This document shows, in pieces, positions 1-9,161 of a DNA stretch of 64,000 nucleotides (position 1 is the first letter of the stretch; the number at the start of each line of letters is the position of its first letter). Made by a program: the position numbers and the translations under genes. Source of the stretch: an uncultured Dysgonomonas sp. (GTDB lineage Bacteria; Bacteroidota; Bacteroidia; Bacteroidales; Dysgonomonadaceae); NCBI RefSeq assembly GCF_900079725.1, contig NZ_LT599032.1, forward strand, positions 4,398,054-4,462,053, written 5' to 3'. The notes beneath the pieces were generated by a model. The model saw nothing but the letters and a program-made list of their open reading frames with translations, did not search any database and was not told where the DNA came from.

Positions 1-351
1 GTGCGGGTTACACGTGCTGTGTCTGAAGATGATTTCCGCAATAAAATAGAGCCAATGGGCGGTTATAATAGTAGTTTCCTGAATATGACTGATATACAGT
101 TGTTTGTCAGCTATTCATCTACAGTAGGTTATCGTGCCCGTGACGAAAGATGGTCTAATGAGATTCAATATACAGGTTCGGCGTTCAACTCTTTGTTTGG
201 ACAGACAATCACTATTGAGTCTAAAGGAACTATTCCTGCCGGACGTACGGTGTTTATCCGTGCTGCTGCGCGTATAAACTACGATACTCCAAAAGGTAGT
301 GGTACCCGCAGATGGAATTATAACGAAGCTATGGAAGTAATGGTTCCATAA
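1..351 (+). CDS. C-terminal part of a DUF3823-like outer-membrane lipoprotein (5' end outside window)
   Basis: The reading frame is open from base 1 and stops at 351, so only the last ~116 residues are present and the start lies upstream. The visible part has the look of the C-terminal beta-sandwich of DUF3823 proteins: a 'LFVSYSSTVGYRARDERWSNEI' type strand pair, a glycine-rich 'GTIPAGRTVFIRAAARINY' stretch and the closing RRWNYNEAMEVMVP. DUF3823 genes usually follow susC/susD pairs and encode surface lipoproteins of glycan-uptake loci, so another Sus-type locus probably lies just outside the window. A hairpin follows at 374-415. The family call comes from pattern memory only; the fragment could belong to another surface beta-sandwich family. 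Confidence 0.5.
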   Translation: MRVTRAVSEDDFRNKIEPMGGYNSSFLNMTDIQLFVSYSSTVGYRARDERWSNEIQYTGSAFNSLFGQTITIESKGTIPAGRTVFIRAAARINYDTPKGSGTRRWNYNEAMEVMVP

Positions 352-373
352 TATTGATAATAAAATGGTTTTT

Positions 374-415
374 AAGGTTTAGAGCTATTACCTTGCTGTT
401 TTAGCTTTAAACCTT
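374..415 (+). terminator. terminator-like hairpin after the DUF3823-like gene
   Basis: The arms at 374-387 and 402-415 pair over 14 positions (AAGGTTTA then AGCTA, with one G.T). No strong T-run follows, so termination would be weak or the hairpin may stabilise the 3' end. Confidence 0.4.
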
Positions 416-593
416 TGTCATTAGTAAAAATGCAATTAAATTTAAGGAGAAAACCGGGTCGGCAGTACATGACGGACGAATTGCTCCTATCATACCATGA
501 ATGGAGAAGAGCCTTTAATGAATAAAAGACATTCATCATCGGTGGGATTTTTGTATTGATCCGGAATGACTAAGAATAAAATCGGATATAGTT

Positions 594-2768
594 ATGAAAA
601 AAAGTGTATTAATCTTATTCCTTTGTGGGCTTACTCTTCTACCAAAAGCCCAGGTCAAAGACAATGTTAAAACTACATTTCAGACTTCACGCGAGTGGAG
701 GCCGACAATAGATAACAGGGCAGATGCTGTTATGGTATATGGAGTAGGTGGAAATCCCTCCGACAAATCGAAAAGAATACCCTTCGAAGAACGTGTGCAG
801 TCTTGGCGCGACAGAGGCTACACAACCCATTTTATGACAGGTATAGCATGGGGTGAATATCAGGAATACTTTACCGGCCAGTGGGATGGAAAAATGCATC
901 TCGACGAAGGGCAAGTACAACAAAACGGCGATACAATATGGCACGGACATATGGTGCCTTATATTGTTCCCACTGAAAATTACCTGAAATACATAAAAGA
1001 AAAACATGTGAAACGGGTGATTGATGCCGGTATCGATGCCATCTTTATGGAAGAACCCGAGTTCTGGGCTCGTGCAGGCTATAGTGAAGCCTTTAAGCGG
1101 GAATGGAAAAAATTCTATGGCTTTGACTGGAGGCCGCAACATGAGTCTCCCGAAAATACCTATTTGTCCAGTAAACTGAAATACCAACTATATTATAATG
1201 CTTTGAAAGAAGTATTTACTTATGCCAAAGAATACGGTAAGAGCAAAGGGATGGATGTGAAGTGTTATGTGCCTACACATTCTCTTGTTAACTATTCGCA
1301 ATGGATGATTGTTAGTCCCGAAGCCAGTTTAGCGTCTCTGTCGTGTGTCGATGGTTATATAGCGCAGGTGTGGACAGGTACGTCGCGCGAACCAAACTAC
1401 TATAATGGTAAGGCAAAAGAAAGGGTTTTCGAAACAGCTTTTCTCGAATACGGATCAATGGAATCCATGACAGCCCCCACAGGCCGTAAAATGTTTTTTC
1501 TGACCGATCCCATCGAAGACTGGCCAAGAGACTGGGCTGACTACAAAAAGAACTATCAGGCAACCTTTACTGCACAATTATTATATCCCAACATAGCAGA
1601 TTATGAAATAATGCCCTGGCCCGAACGCATTTATGAAGGACTTTACAGAACTAGCCCGGATAGTGACAAGAGGGAAAGGATACCGAGACATTATTCTACC
1701 CAGATGCAGGTAATGATAAACTCTCTGAATCATATGCCTTTGTCGGACAATAAGGTAACGGGTTCTGCCGGGATAAGTGTGTTGATGGCTAATTCGCTTA
1801 TGTTTCAACGGTTTCCTACACATGTAGGATATGAAGATCCTCAATTGTCGAACTTCTACGGGCAGGCTCTACCTTTCCTGAAACGGGGAGTACCTGTAAA
1901 AACAGTCCATATTGAAAATTTAGGCTATAAAGAGGCTTTGGCCGATACCAAGGTATTACTTATGACTTATTCCAATATGAAACCATTGTCGCCGGAAGCT
2001 CATACGCACATCGCCCAATGGGTACAAGATGGAGGTATACTGGTATATAGCGGACTCGACAGTGATCCGTTTCAGACTGTACTGGAATGGTGGAACACAG
2101 GCGGTAACAACTATGCAGCTCCTTCCGACCATCTGTTTAAGCAGTTGAACATTGCGGCATCTTCTAAAGAAGGAGAGTACAGCTACGGGAAGGGTACTGT
2201 ATATATTATCAGGACTGACCCGAAGAATTTTGTGCTGGAAAACGATAATGACAACCTGCTGATCGAAGTTGTGAGAAAAATGTATGAACAGAAGGCGAAA
2301 GCGGGCAAGTTGCTCTTCAAGAATAATTTTTATCTTCAAAGAGGAGTTTATGACTTGATTGCTGTTTTGGACGAGAGTGTAAGTAATGAGTCATATCTTA
2401 TAAAAGGTACTCTTATAGATCTCTTTGATCCTAAATTACCTGTATATAAGTCTAAAATGATACAGTCCGGTGAACAGGCATTTTTCTTAAATGTAGACAG
2501 GGTTCCGGATAAACAAAAACCGCAGGTTCTTGCCGCGGCATCCCGGGTTTATGAAGAAAAAACGGAAAAGGATTCTTATTCGTTTGTAGCAAAGAGTCCG
2601 GTTAATACCACAAATATATCGAGGATTTTACTTCCGCGTAAACCGGTGAGTGTGCAGGTTGATGGTAAAGAAGAACTGGTTTCCGGAGCCTGGGATCAGC
2701 AGTCCAAAACTTATTTGCTGGAATTTGAGAATAATCCCGAAGGTGTATCGGTAAATATAAAATGGTAA
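594..2768 (+). CDS. large secreted protein, possible glycoside hydrolase-like enzyme
   Basis: The protein has 724 residues and begins with a clear signal peptide (MKKSVLILFLCGLTLLPKAQ), so it is exported to the periplasm or beyond. The first ~400 residues are rich in Trp, Tyr and acidic motifs such as DAIFMEEPEFW and DPIEDWPRDW, which fits a TIM-barrel carbohydrate-active enzyme. The middle (~420-560) resembles a GATase/trimerisation-type alpha/beta domain (LLMTYSNMKPLSPEAHTHIAQW, then GGILVYSG), as in the beta-galactosidase clan. The C-terminus looks like a beta-sandwich. I do not recognise a named GH family; the paired Glu in MEEPEFW are candidate catalytic residues by position only. It lies downstream of a Sus-type fragment and upstream of a Sus locus, which supports a role in glycan breakdown. 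Start at 594 is chosen because the signal peptide begins there. Confidence 0.55.
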   Translation: MKKSVLILFLCGLTLLPKAQVKDNVKTTFQTSREWRPTIDNRADAVMVYGVGGNPSDKSKRIPFEERVQSWRDRGYTTHFMTGIAWGEYQEYFTGQWDGKMHLDEGQVQQNGDTIWHGHMVPYIVPTENYLKYIKEKHVKRVIDAGIDAIFMEEPEFWARAGYSEAFKREWKKFYGFDWRPQHESPENTYLSSKLKYQLYYNALKEVFTYAKEYGKSKGMDVKCYVPTHSLVNYSQWMIVSPEASLASLSCVDGYIAQVWTGTSREPNYYNGKAKERVFETAFLEYGSMESMTAPTGRKMFFLTDPIEDWPRDWADYKKNYQATFTAQLLYPNIADYEIMPWPERIYEGLYRTSPDSDKRERIPRHYSTQMQVMINSLNHMPLSDNKVTGSAGISVLMANSLMFQRFPTHVGYEDPQLSNFYGQALPFLKRGVPVKTVHIENLGYKEALADTKVLLMTYSNMKPLSPEAHTHIAQWVQDGGILVYSGLDSDPFQTVLEWWNTGGNNYAAPSDHLFKQLNIAASSKEGEYSYGKGTVYIIRTDPKNFVLENDNDNLLIEVVRKMYEQKAKAGKLLFKNNFYLQRGVYDLIAVLDESVSNESYLIKGTLIDLFDPKLPVYKSKMIQSGEQAFFLNVDRVPDKQKPQVLAAASRVYEEKTEKDSYSFVAKSPVNTTNISRILLPRKPVSVQVDGKEELVSGAWDQQSKTYLLEFENNPEGVSVNIKW

Positions 2769-3763
2769 CTTATATAGAATACACAGAGAAAATTTAAACA
2801 GGCTCTAAATAAAGTACGTTGTTCTATATGAAATAAGGAAAGATAGCCAGAACAAATAATAGTGAGCAGAATGTATTTTACTTTGTCGTCCGTGAGTAAA
2901 GGAGGCAGATTGAAGTATATTCTGCTCTATGTTTTTTATATGGAATAGGGTCATACTTCAGACTCACCGGAGAAAGGAATAGTTTTACTGATAAGGCACG
3001 AAAGTTATCAGTTGTAGTTATTAGCTCCATTTATATATATTAACTATATATAGTTAAAATCTGACATATCTGACACTTTTTTTCTGTTTCAATCCTGTCT
3101 ATTTTGTATTTATTAACCATATATAGTTAAAAGGTAACACATGTAACAGTTTTTTATCTTTTTTGCCCTTTGTGATTCCCTTCGTGTACTTAGTGATTAA
3201 GTGTTCTTACGATAATATACACAGGTAGTTACGTAAGGAGTACTATATAAAAAGTAACAAAAGTAACAGGTTTCTCTGTCATCTGCTAATTCGCTAATCA
3301 AAATTTCAAAGAACTATAAGCTGACAGCTAAAGGCTATCCGCTATATATAGATAAATTTTTTCAAAAAATAAATTTTGAGGTTTGCCCTATTTCACTGAA
3401 ATATTACAGGGAAAATAAATTACAATAAGTTTAAATTCTTATTTTTGCATGCAAACAATTTCAGATTTAGAATATTATAGAAGAAACGACAGTTAAGAGA
3501 AACAGTAAGCCGTAAAAGAATATTCTGGATGAGATTGTAGAACCTGATTGCTAACGGTCCAATTCTTTTTGGTGTTGTTCACCTTTGCCTATGTATTTGT
3601 GGCAGAAAGATTGTTTGTTTAACAGAGAATACATGATATTCTGTAGATATTTACTCACCATATCTTTATTCCTATTTGTTGTTTCCAACAATTGTTACCA
3701 ATAGCAAGATATATACGAGTTCAACAGACTCGAAGTTGAATGTAAGAACTATTTTCATTTTTA
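2769..3763. other. gene-free, repeat-rich intergenic region
   Basis: No convincing ORF is present in about 1 kb. A copy of the MITE end AATTTAAACAGGCTC (as at 36.8 kb) lies near 2792-2806. The palindrome TTAACTATATATAGTTAA is at 3040-3057 and a variant at 3113-3130, each followed by paired GTAAC or CTGAC motifs. A GTAACAAAAGTAACAG motif is near 3254-3269, and a 54-base stretch at 3304-3357 recurs inverted at 38.5 kb. The last 300 bases precede the ECF sigma gene and contain TATTTTTGC near 3441, a possible -7 box. Confidence 0.6.
3111..3357 (+). repeat. composite intergenic repeat, copy 1 (inverted copy at 38.5-38.9 kb)
   Basis: Three segments match the region 38524-38902 in inverted orientation and in collinear order: 3111-3150 (TTAACCATATATAGTTAA then GTAACACATGTAAC), 3250-3269 (paired GTAAC) and 3304-3357 (containing GACAGCTAAAGGCTATCCGC). 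The spacers differ. The repeat carries no ORF. Loose single motifs recur at 55.9 and 57.5 kb. Confidence 0.65.
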
Positions 3764-4339
3764 ATGAGAGACCCTATTGATAATTTTGTAGATGATTCTT
3801 CCTTATGGAAAAGCTTTCTGGCCGGAAATGATGTCGCATTTACGCATATTTATAAAAAATATGTCCAGACTTTGTTTCACTATGGTATGCAATTTTCATC
3901 AGATAGGGAGCTTGTAAAAGATTGTATTCAGGATATCTTCATTAATTTGTATGATAATAAAGAAAAGATAGGTTTTACCGATAACATAAAATTTTATCTT
4001 TTCAGAATTTTAAAAAATCACCTTATAAATACTCTAAAACGTCATCAAACCCATATAGCATTTCTTGATTCTCAGGAAAAGCAGGCAGAAACCTATACAG
4101 AAGACACTGCCGAGACATTGTTGATAGATATTGAAGTGGATATGTCTGTTAAAGCAACAGTGGATAAAGTGATGTCGCTGCTCACTATCAGACAACGGGA
4201 GATTATATACTATCGTTTTGTGGAGAACATGAGTATCGATGAAATCGGTATCCTTACAGAAATGAATTATCAGTCTGTAGCGAATGTTATACAACGGTCA
4301 TTAAAAAAAATAAGAAGTTTTTATAAAAAATCAGAATAA
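3764..4339 (+). CDS. ECF-type RNA polymerase sigma factor (Bacteroidetes FecI-like)
   Basis: At 191 residues this has the usual ECF length. Region 2 is visible as DCIQDIFINLYDN (the DxxQDxF motif) at ~46-58, and region 4 as a helix-turn-helix around LTIRQREIIYYRFVENMSIDEI at ~145-166. The protein directs core RNA polymerase to a small set of promoters. It is followed 40 bases later by a FecR-type anti-sigma gene and then by susC with an STN domain. This is the classic trans-envelope relay: substrate binding by the TonB-dependent receptor signals through the STN domain and FecR to release this sigma factor, which should activate the downstream sus genes. No Shine-Dalgarno is evident; ATG at 3764 gives the full region 2. 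Confidence 0.9.
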   Translation: MRDPIDNFVDDSSLWKSFLAGNDVAFTHIYKKYVQTLFHYGMQFSSDRELVKDCIQDIFINLYDNKEKIGFTDNIKFYLFRILKNHLINTLKRHQTHIAFLDSQEKQAETYTEDTAETLLIDIEVDMSVKATVDKVMSLLTIRQREIIYYRFVENMSIDEIGILTEMNYQSVANVIQRSLKKIRSFYKKSE

Positions 4340-4379
4340 AACTGAGTATAAAAAGAAGGTAGGTTTGTTTACTTAATAA

Positions 4380-5591
4380 ATGAACGAAAAAAGTATGCCT
4401 GAGAATACTCAAAAATCAGATTATTTAAACTATTCATTTGAAGATTTCCTTCAAGACGATTTCTTTATTTCTTCAGTCAATGAACCATCCGAAGAATCTG
4501 AAATTTTTTGGACTGATTTTCAAAACAGAAAGCCTGATAATATTCAAGAGTATATCCTTGCAAAACAATATCTCCAATCTATAGCTGTCCAGGCCGACCC
4601 TCTGTCTGATGATGAGATATCGCATATGTGGAATAATATTTCTTCACATAGGGAGGAGAATAAGAAACATAAGAGAGGAAAGCTGCTGTTTATTACTATC
4701 GCAGTGGCAGCAAGTATAGCTGTACTTGCCATCTCATTCCCTTTTCTTTCGAATATATTTTCCGATAAAAATACATCGGATATAGTTGCTTACGCGGATA
4801 AAAATAAAGTGGAAGTACCCGATAATTCCGAAATACAACTCGTTATATCCGATAATAAGACTATACTTCTTGATGAAAAAGAAGCGACGATTACTTACGA
4901 ACAAAATGAGATAAAAACCGAAAAAGGAGTTCTGGAAAAAGAAGAGTCTGTAACTATACATCAATTGATTATACCAAAAGGCAAACGCTCCGTACTTACC
5001 TTGTCCGATGGCTCTAAGCTATGGGCTAATGCCGGTTCGAGGGTTGTTTATCCAAGCGAATTCGGTAAAGATAAAAGAGAGATATATGTCGATGGCGAGA
5101 TATTTGTCGAAGTTGCTAAGGATGCGAGCAAGCCTTTTTTTGTCAGGACAAAAGATATGAGTGTGCAGGCCTTGGGTACAAGTTTCAATGTAATGGCTTA
5201 TGAATCTGATGCGTTGAAAAGGGTTGTTTTAGTTTCAGGTATAGTAAAAGTAGAAACTAAGGAGTCGAAAGGTGCGATATTGAATCCCAATACAATGTTC
5301 CAGTTTCAGGGAGGCGATGAAAAAATAATACCTGTCGAAGCAGATGCATATATCTCATGGATAAAAGGACTTTATCTATTCCGGAATGAGAGATTGGAAG
5401 TTGTATTCGAACGGTTATCGAGATATTATGGGATACAAATACAATGTAGTCCGGACGCAGCAATAATAAGATGTTCCGGTAAATTGGACCTCAAAGATAA
5501 CATCGAGGAAATAATGAAAGGATTATCTTTCGACGGGAAAATTATTTATTCTCAGGAAGGAAATGTGTATAAAATAAATAAAGTTCAATGA
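4380..5591 (+). CDS. FecR-family anti-sigma factor
   Basis: The 403-residue protein has a cytoplasmic N-terminal part, one membrane helix at ~102-122 (LLFITIAVAASIAVLAI), a periplasmic FecR domain (~197-300, with PKGKRSVLTLSDGSKLWANAG and VDGEIFVEVAKD) and a C-terminal DUF4974-like domain (~330-400, FRNERLEVVFERLSRYYGI). The cytoplasmic part should bind the sigma factor at 3764 and the periplasmic part should contact the STN domain of the SusC at 5747. The N-terminus is rather long (~100 residues) and acidic for the family, which usually has about 80. The gene begins 40 bases after the sigma factor gene and is probably co-transcribed with it. Confidence 0.9.
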   Translation: MNEKSMPENTQKSDYLNYSFEDFLQDDFFISSVNEPSEESEIFWTDFQNRKPDNIQEYILAKQYLQSIAVQADPLSDDEISHMWNNISSHREENKKHKRGKLLFITIAVAASIAVLAISFPFLSNIFSDKNTSDIVAYADKNKVEVPDNSEIQLVISDNKTILLDEKEATITYEQNEIKTEKGVLEKEESVTIHQLIIPKGKRSVLTLSDGSKLWANAGSRVVYPSEFGKDKREIYVDGEIFVEVAKDASKPFFVRTKDMSVQALGTSFNVMAYESDALKRVVLVSGIVKVETKESKGAILNPNTMFQFQGGDEKIIPVEADAYISWIKGLYLFRNERLEVVFERLSRYYGIQIQCSPDAAIIRCSGKLDLKDNIEEIMKGLSFDGKIIYSQEGNVYKINKVQ

Positions 5592-5662
5592 GAAAATACC
5601 ATTTAAAATAAGTATTAACCTTAAATCAGTAAAATGCCTATGTAAAGAAGCTTACAGAAAAA

Positions 5663-5691
5663 ATTGGATGGTAGTACCAGTACCATCCAAT
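5663..5691 (+). promoter_or_regulatory. intercistronic hairpin between fecR and susC
   Basis: ATTGGATGGTA (5663-5673) and TACCATCCAAT (5681-5691) form a perfect 11-bp stem with a 7-base loop. No T-run follows. It sits between the regulatory pair and susC, so it could be a weak attenuator, a processing or stability hairpin that separates expression levels, or an operator. Confidence 0.5.
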
Positions 5692-5746
5692 AGAATTTAA
5701 ATTGTTAAAACTGTACAAAGTCTAACCTTTAAATCATAACAAATGT

Positions 5747-8700
5747 ATGATAAAAAAACGTTCTTTTAGCATAAAAGATGCTAATATTAGAAAAACATTG
5801 CGGATTATGAGACTGATTATATGTTTCCTGCTACTGGGAATAAATCTGTCATATGCCGTGGAAAGTTATTCTCAGACAACAAGAATCTCCGTTAATTTAA
5901 AGAATACACCCCTAAAAGAAATTTTCTCGGAAATAGAAAAGAACACAGAATATGTTTTTTTCTACTATGACGAATCTGTGGATTTGAATAAAAGTATGAC
6001 CATAGACATGAAGGGTCAGACTATCGACAAAGTATTGAAAGAGCTTTTTAAATCCACTGATTATATTTACACTGTATCCGACAGGCAGGTATTTGTATCC
6101 AGAAAGCCGGTACCTGCTACTTCCCGCCAAAATCAGAATAAAATTACAGTTAAGGGAAATATTACGGATATGAAGGGTGAGCCTTTGATCGGAGTATCTA
6201 TTATTGTCAAGAATAATCCAAGTACAGGCACAGTAACAGATACAGATGGAAATTATTCAATAAATGTACCCGATAAATATACTGTGCTACAGTACAAATA
6301 CATAGGGTTTATACCTAAAGAGGAAACTGTAGGCGAGCGTAAAATAGTAAATGTAATAATGCAGGAAGATGTAGGCCAGCTGGACGAAGTCGTAGTTGTG
6401 GGCTATAGTACTCAGAAAAAAGAATCTGTTGTAGGTTCTATATCTACTATCGAACCTGGAAAGCTTGCGGCCGGAACTACCCGTTCCATGAGTAATAATC
6501 TTGCAGGACAATTGGCCGGAGTTATTGGTGTACAACGATCGGGAGAGCCCGGATATGACAATTCCAACTTCTGGATACGCGGTATCAGTACATTTCAGGG
6601 AAACAGGAATCCATTAGTTCTGATTGACGGTATCGAGCGTTCCCTGAATAATATCGACCCAGAAGAAATTGCATCTTTCTCTGTCTTGAAAGATGCGTCT
6701 GCCAGTGCCGTATATGGAGTGAGAGGTGCAAATGGAGTAATACTTATCAATACAAAACGCGGGCGTGTGGGTAAGCCAACCGTTTCCTTCAAGATGGAGC
6801 AGGCAATCACACAACCGACTAAAATACCTGAATTTGTCGGTGCAGCCGATTACCTCGAAGTAATGAACAGTATACGTCACGAGAGTGGAAAAGAACCGAT
6901 GTATAGCCAGCAGCATATCGATAATATTAGAAATGGCGTGGACTCTGATCTATATCCGAGTGTGGACTGGATGGATGCAATACTAAGAGACTACGGTACT
7001 AACACCAGGGCCTCCATCGATATTAACGGAGGATCGGAAGTATTACGCTATTCTTTTGTCGGAGCTTTTTATCACGAAGGAGGAATCCTTGAAAGAGATA
7101 AAAATCAGGGATGGAATTCCTCTCTCAGACTGAACAGGTATAACATGCGTTCTAATATAGATATAAACCTGACACCTACCACTTTGGTGAGGTTTAATGT
7201 CGGAGGTTACATGCAGGAACGTACGTCTCCACCGCAAAGCATCGATAACCTTTTTGCAATGGCGTATCAGACACCGCCATACCAGCATCCTACACGCTAC
7301 TCCACAGGTGAAATACCACAAGTACCACAACGGGTAAATCCGTGGGCTTTGCTTACACAGACAGGTTATGAACGAGTGGTGCAGAGTAAGCTTGAATCTT
7401 TGTTTGTTGTGGAACAGGATCTGAAAATGTTTCTTCCCGGATTAAAAATAAAAGGAACATTCTCCTTTGATAATTATTCCGATAATAGTGTGAAGAGAGG
7501 TAAGAGTCCCGATTATTATAATCCTGCTACAGGGAGAGATCCCGAAACAGGCCAATTGGAGCTTATTGTATCTTCATACGGGCAGGAATTCCTCGATCAT
7601 TCTGTAGGGGCTAATTTTGGTAATAAAAATACCTATCTGGAAGGTACGCTTACATATGACAATACATTCGGCGACCATACTGTAAATGCTTTATTCCTCT
7701 ATAATCAACGAAACTACGATGACGGAGGCAAACTACCGTTCCGTTTTCAGGGAATAGCGGGCCGCTTGTCGTATACGATGAAAGGACGATATATAGGTGA
7801 GTTTAACTTCGGTTATAATGGATCCGAAAACTTTGCTAAAGGCAAACGTTATGGTTTCTTCCCTTCGGTTGCTGCCGGATGGATCTTATCCGAAGAGCCT
7901 TTTATGCAAGGTGTAAGAAATACCTTGTCTAAAGTCAAATTCAGAGGGTCGTGGGGGCTTGTCGGAAATGACCGTTTTAAGATTGGTGATACAGAATATC
8001 GCTTCCCGTATATTTCTACTATAAACAATACAGATGGTTATGTATGGGGATACAGCAGGGATGAATTTCACAGGGCAGGACGTTGGGAAGGAAATATCGC
8101 AAATACAGGTTTGAAGTGGGAAACTGTAGCCAAGACAAACCTTGGTTTAGAACTAGGTCTGTTCAATGCAATCGAGTTGCAGGTGGATTACTTTATGGAA
8201 AAACGAAGGGATATTTTCATGCGCCGTACCACGATGCCAGCTTCTGCAGGATTTGTAGATATGCCTTTTGCCAATTTTGGTAAAGTAGACAATAAAGGTG
8301 TGGATATGGTACTGGATGTCAATAAACAAATCAATAAAGACTGGTTTGTATCGGCAAGAGGTACATTCACATATGCAAAAAATAAGATCATAGAACAGGA
8401 TGAATCATTAGGAATAATTGGTACTAACCGTTCATCTACGGGACTCCCTGTGGGGCAAATATTCGGGCTGGTAGCCGAAAGGTTATTCACTGACGATGAT
8501 TTTGCAGATGTGGAAAATGGTATTCTCAGAGACGATATACCGACACCTACTTTTACCTCGTCGGTACGTCCCGGAGATATCAAATATGTTGATGTCAACG
8601 GCGATAACAGAATCGATGCTCTGGACAGGACAAATCTCGGTGGAACGGTTGATCCTCAGATTGTATACGGATTTGGAGCCAATCTTAGGTATAAGAATAT

Positions 8701-9142
8701 TGATTTTGGTTTCTTCTTTCAGGGGAATGGACATACTTATCGTATGATTGGACGTGAAGCATATTTTATTCCCGGATCAGGTCTCGGAGGAGTAGGGAAC
8801 TTCTTTACAAATGTGGGAGACAGGTGGACTATAGAGAATCCAAGACAGGATGTTTTCTACCCGAGACTGTATGAAGGCTTGAACGAAAACAACTATCAGG
8901 AGTCTACATGGTGGATGAAGAATATGAAAATGCTGCGTTTAAAAAATATCGAACTGGGCTATAATTTCCCTGTTAAGATGGTTCGGAGGTTCGGATCTTC
9001 TGGTGCAAGGATATTCTGCAGGGGAACTAATATACTGACTATATCCGACTTCAAGTTATGGGATCCTGAACTCGACTCTGACAGGGGAAGTAAATATCCA
9101 CTGGTGAAATCATATTCTATCGGTCTAAATATCAGTTTCTGA
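5747..9142 (+). CDS. SusC-like TonB-dependent receptor with STN signalling domain
   Basis: This 1131-residue outer-membrane transporter has an N-terminal signal segment (~17-37), an STN (secretin/TonB N-terminal) domain at ~44-115 (RISVNLKNTPLKEIFSEIEK), a carboxypeptidase-regulatory-like domain at ~132-205 (GEPLIGVSIIVK), a TonB-box region (DEVVVVGYSTQKK), a plug domain with the SusC signature (LKDASASAVYGVRGANGVI) and a C-terminal beta-barrel. It imports a glycan or other large nutrient using TonB energy, together with the SusD at 9162. The STN domain fits signalling to the FecR encoded just upstream. ATG at 5747 (MIKKRSFSI) is preferred over the ATG at 5743, which is in another frame. The substrate cannot be read from the sequence. 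Confidence 0.95.
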   Translation: MIKKRSFSIKDANIRKTLRIMRLIICFLLLGINLSYAVESYSQTTRISVNLKNTPLKEIFSEIEKNTEYVFFYYDESVDLNKSMTIDMKGQTIDKVLKELFKSTDYIYTVSDRQVFVSRKPVPATSRQNQNKITVKGNITDMKGEPLIGVSIIVKNNPSTGTVTDTDGNYSINVPDKYTVLQYKYIGFIPKEETVGERKIVNVIMQEDVGQLDEVVVVGYSTQKKESVVGSISTIEPGKLAAGTTRSMSNNLAGQLAGVIGVQRSGEPGYDNSNFWIRGISTFQGNRNPLVLIDGIERSLNNIDPEEIASFSVLKDASASAVYGVRGANGVILINTKRGRVGKPTVSFKMEQAITQPTKIPEFVGAADYLEVMNSIRHESGKEPMYSQQHIDNIRNGVDSDLYPSVDWMDAILRDYGTNTRASIDINGGSEVLRYSFVGAFYHEGGILERDKNQGWNSSLRLNRYNMRSNIDINLTPTTLVRFNVGGYMQERTSPPQSIDNLFAMAYQTPPYQHPTRYSTGEIPQVPQRVNPWALLTQTGYERVVQSKLESLFVVEQDLKMFLPGLKIKGTFSFDNYSDNSVKRGKSPDYYNPATGRDPETGQLELIVSSYGQEFLDHSVGANFGNKNTYLEGTLTYDNTFGDHTVNALFLYNQRNYDDGGKLPFRFQGIAGRLSYTMKGRYIGEFNFGYNGSENFAKGKRYGFFPSVAAGWILSEEPFMQGVRNTLSKVKFRGSWGLVGNDRFKIGDTEYRFPYISTINNTDGYVWGYSRDEFHRAGRWEGNIANTGLKWETVAKTNLGLELGLFNAIELQVDYFMEKRRDIFMRRTTMPASAGFVDMPFANFGKVDNKGVDMVLDVNKQINKDWFVSARGTFTYAKNKIIEQDESLGIIGTNRSSTGLPVGQIFGLVAERLFTDDDFADVENGILRDDIPTPTFTSSVRPGDIKYVDVNGDNRIDALDRTNLGGTVDPQIVYGFGANLRYKNIDFGFFFQGNGHTYRMIGREAYFIPGSGLGGVGNFFTNVGDRWTIENPRQDVFYPRLYEGLNENNYQESTWWMKNMKMLRLKNIELGYNFPVKMVRRFGSSGARIFCRGTNILTISDFKLWDPELDSDRGSKYPLVKSYSIGLNISF

Positions 9143-9161
9143 AACATCAAAATCGAAAATT

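Noticed and set aside
687-1187. A 166-residue reverse frame inside the large secreted protein gene
   Set aside because: Antisense shadow of a well-supported gene with signal peptide; composition is not protein-like.
3040-3130. TTAACTATATATAGTTAA palindromes as attachment or transposon ends
   Set aside because: They are dispersed in several gaps with no recombinase or bounded element between the copies.
8188-8598. A 136-residue reverse frame inside susC
   Set aside because: Antisense shadow of the susC coding sequence.
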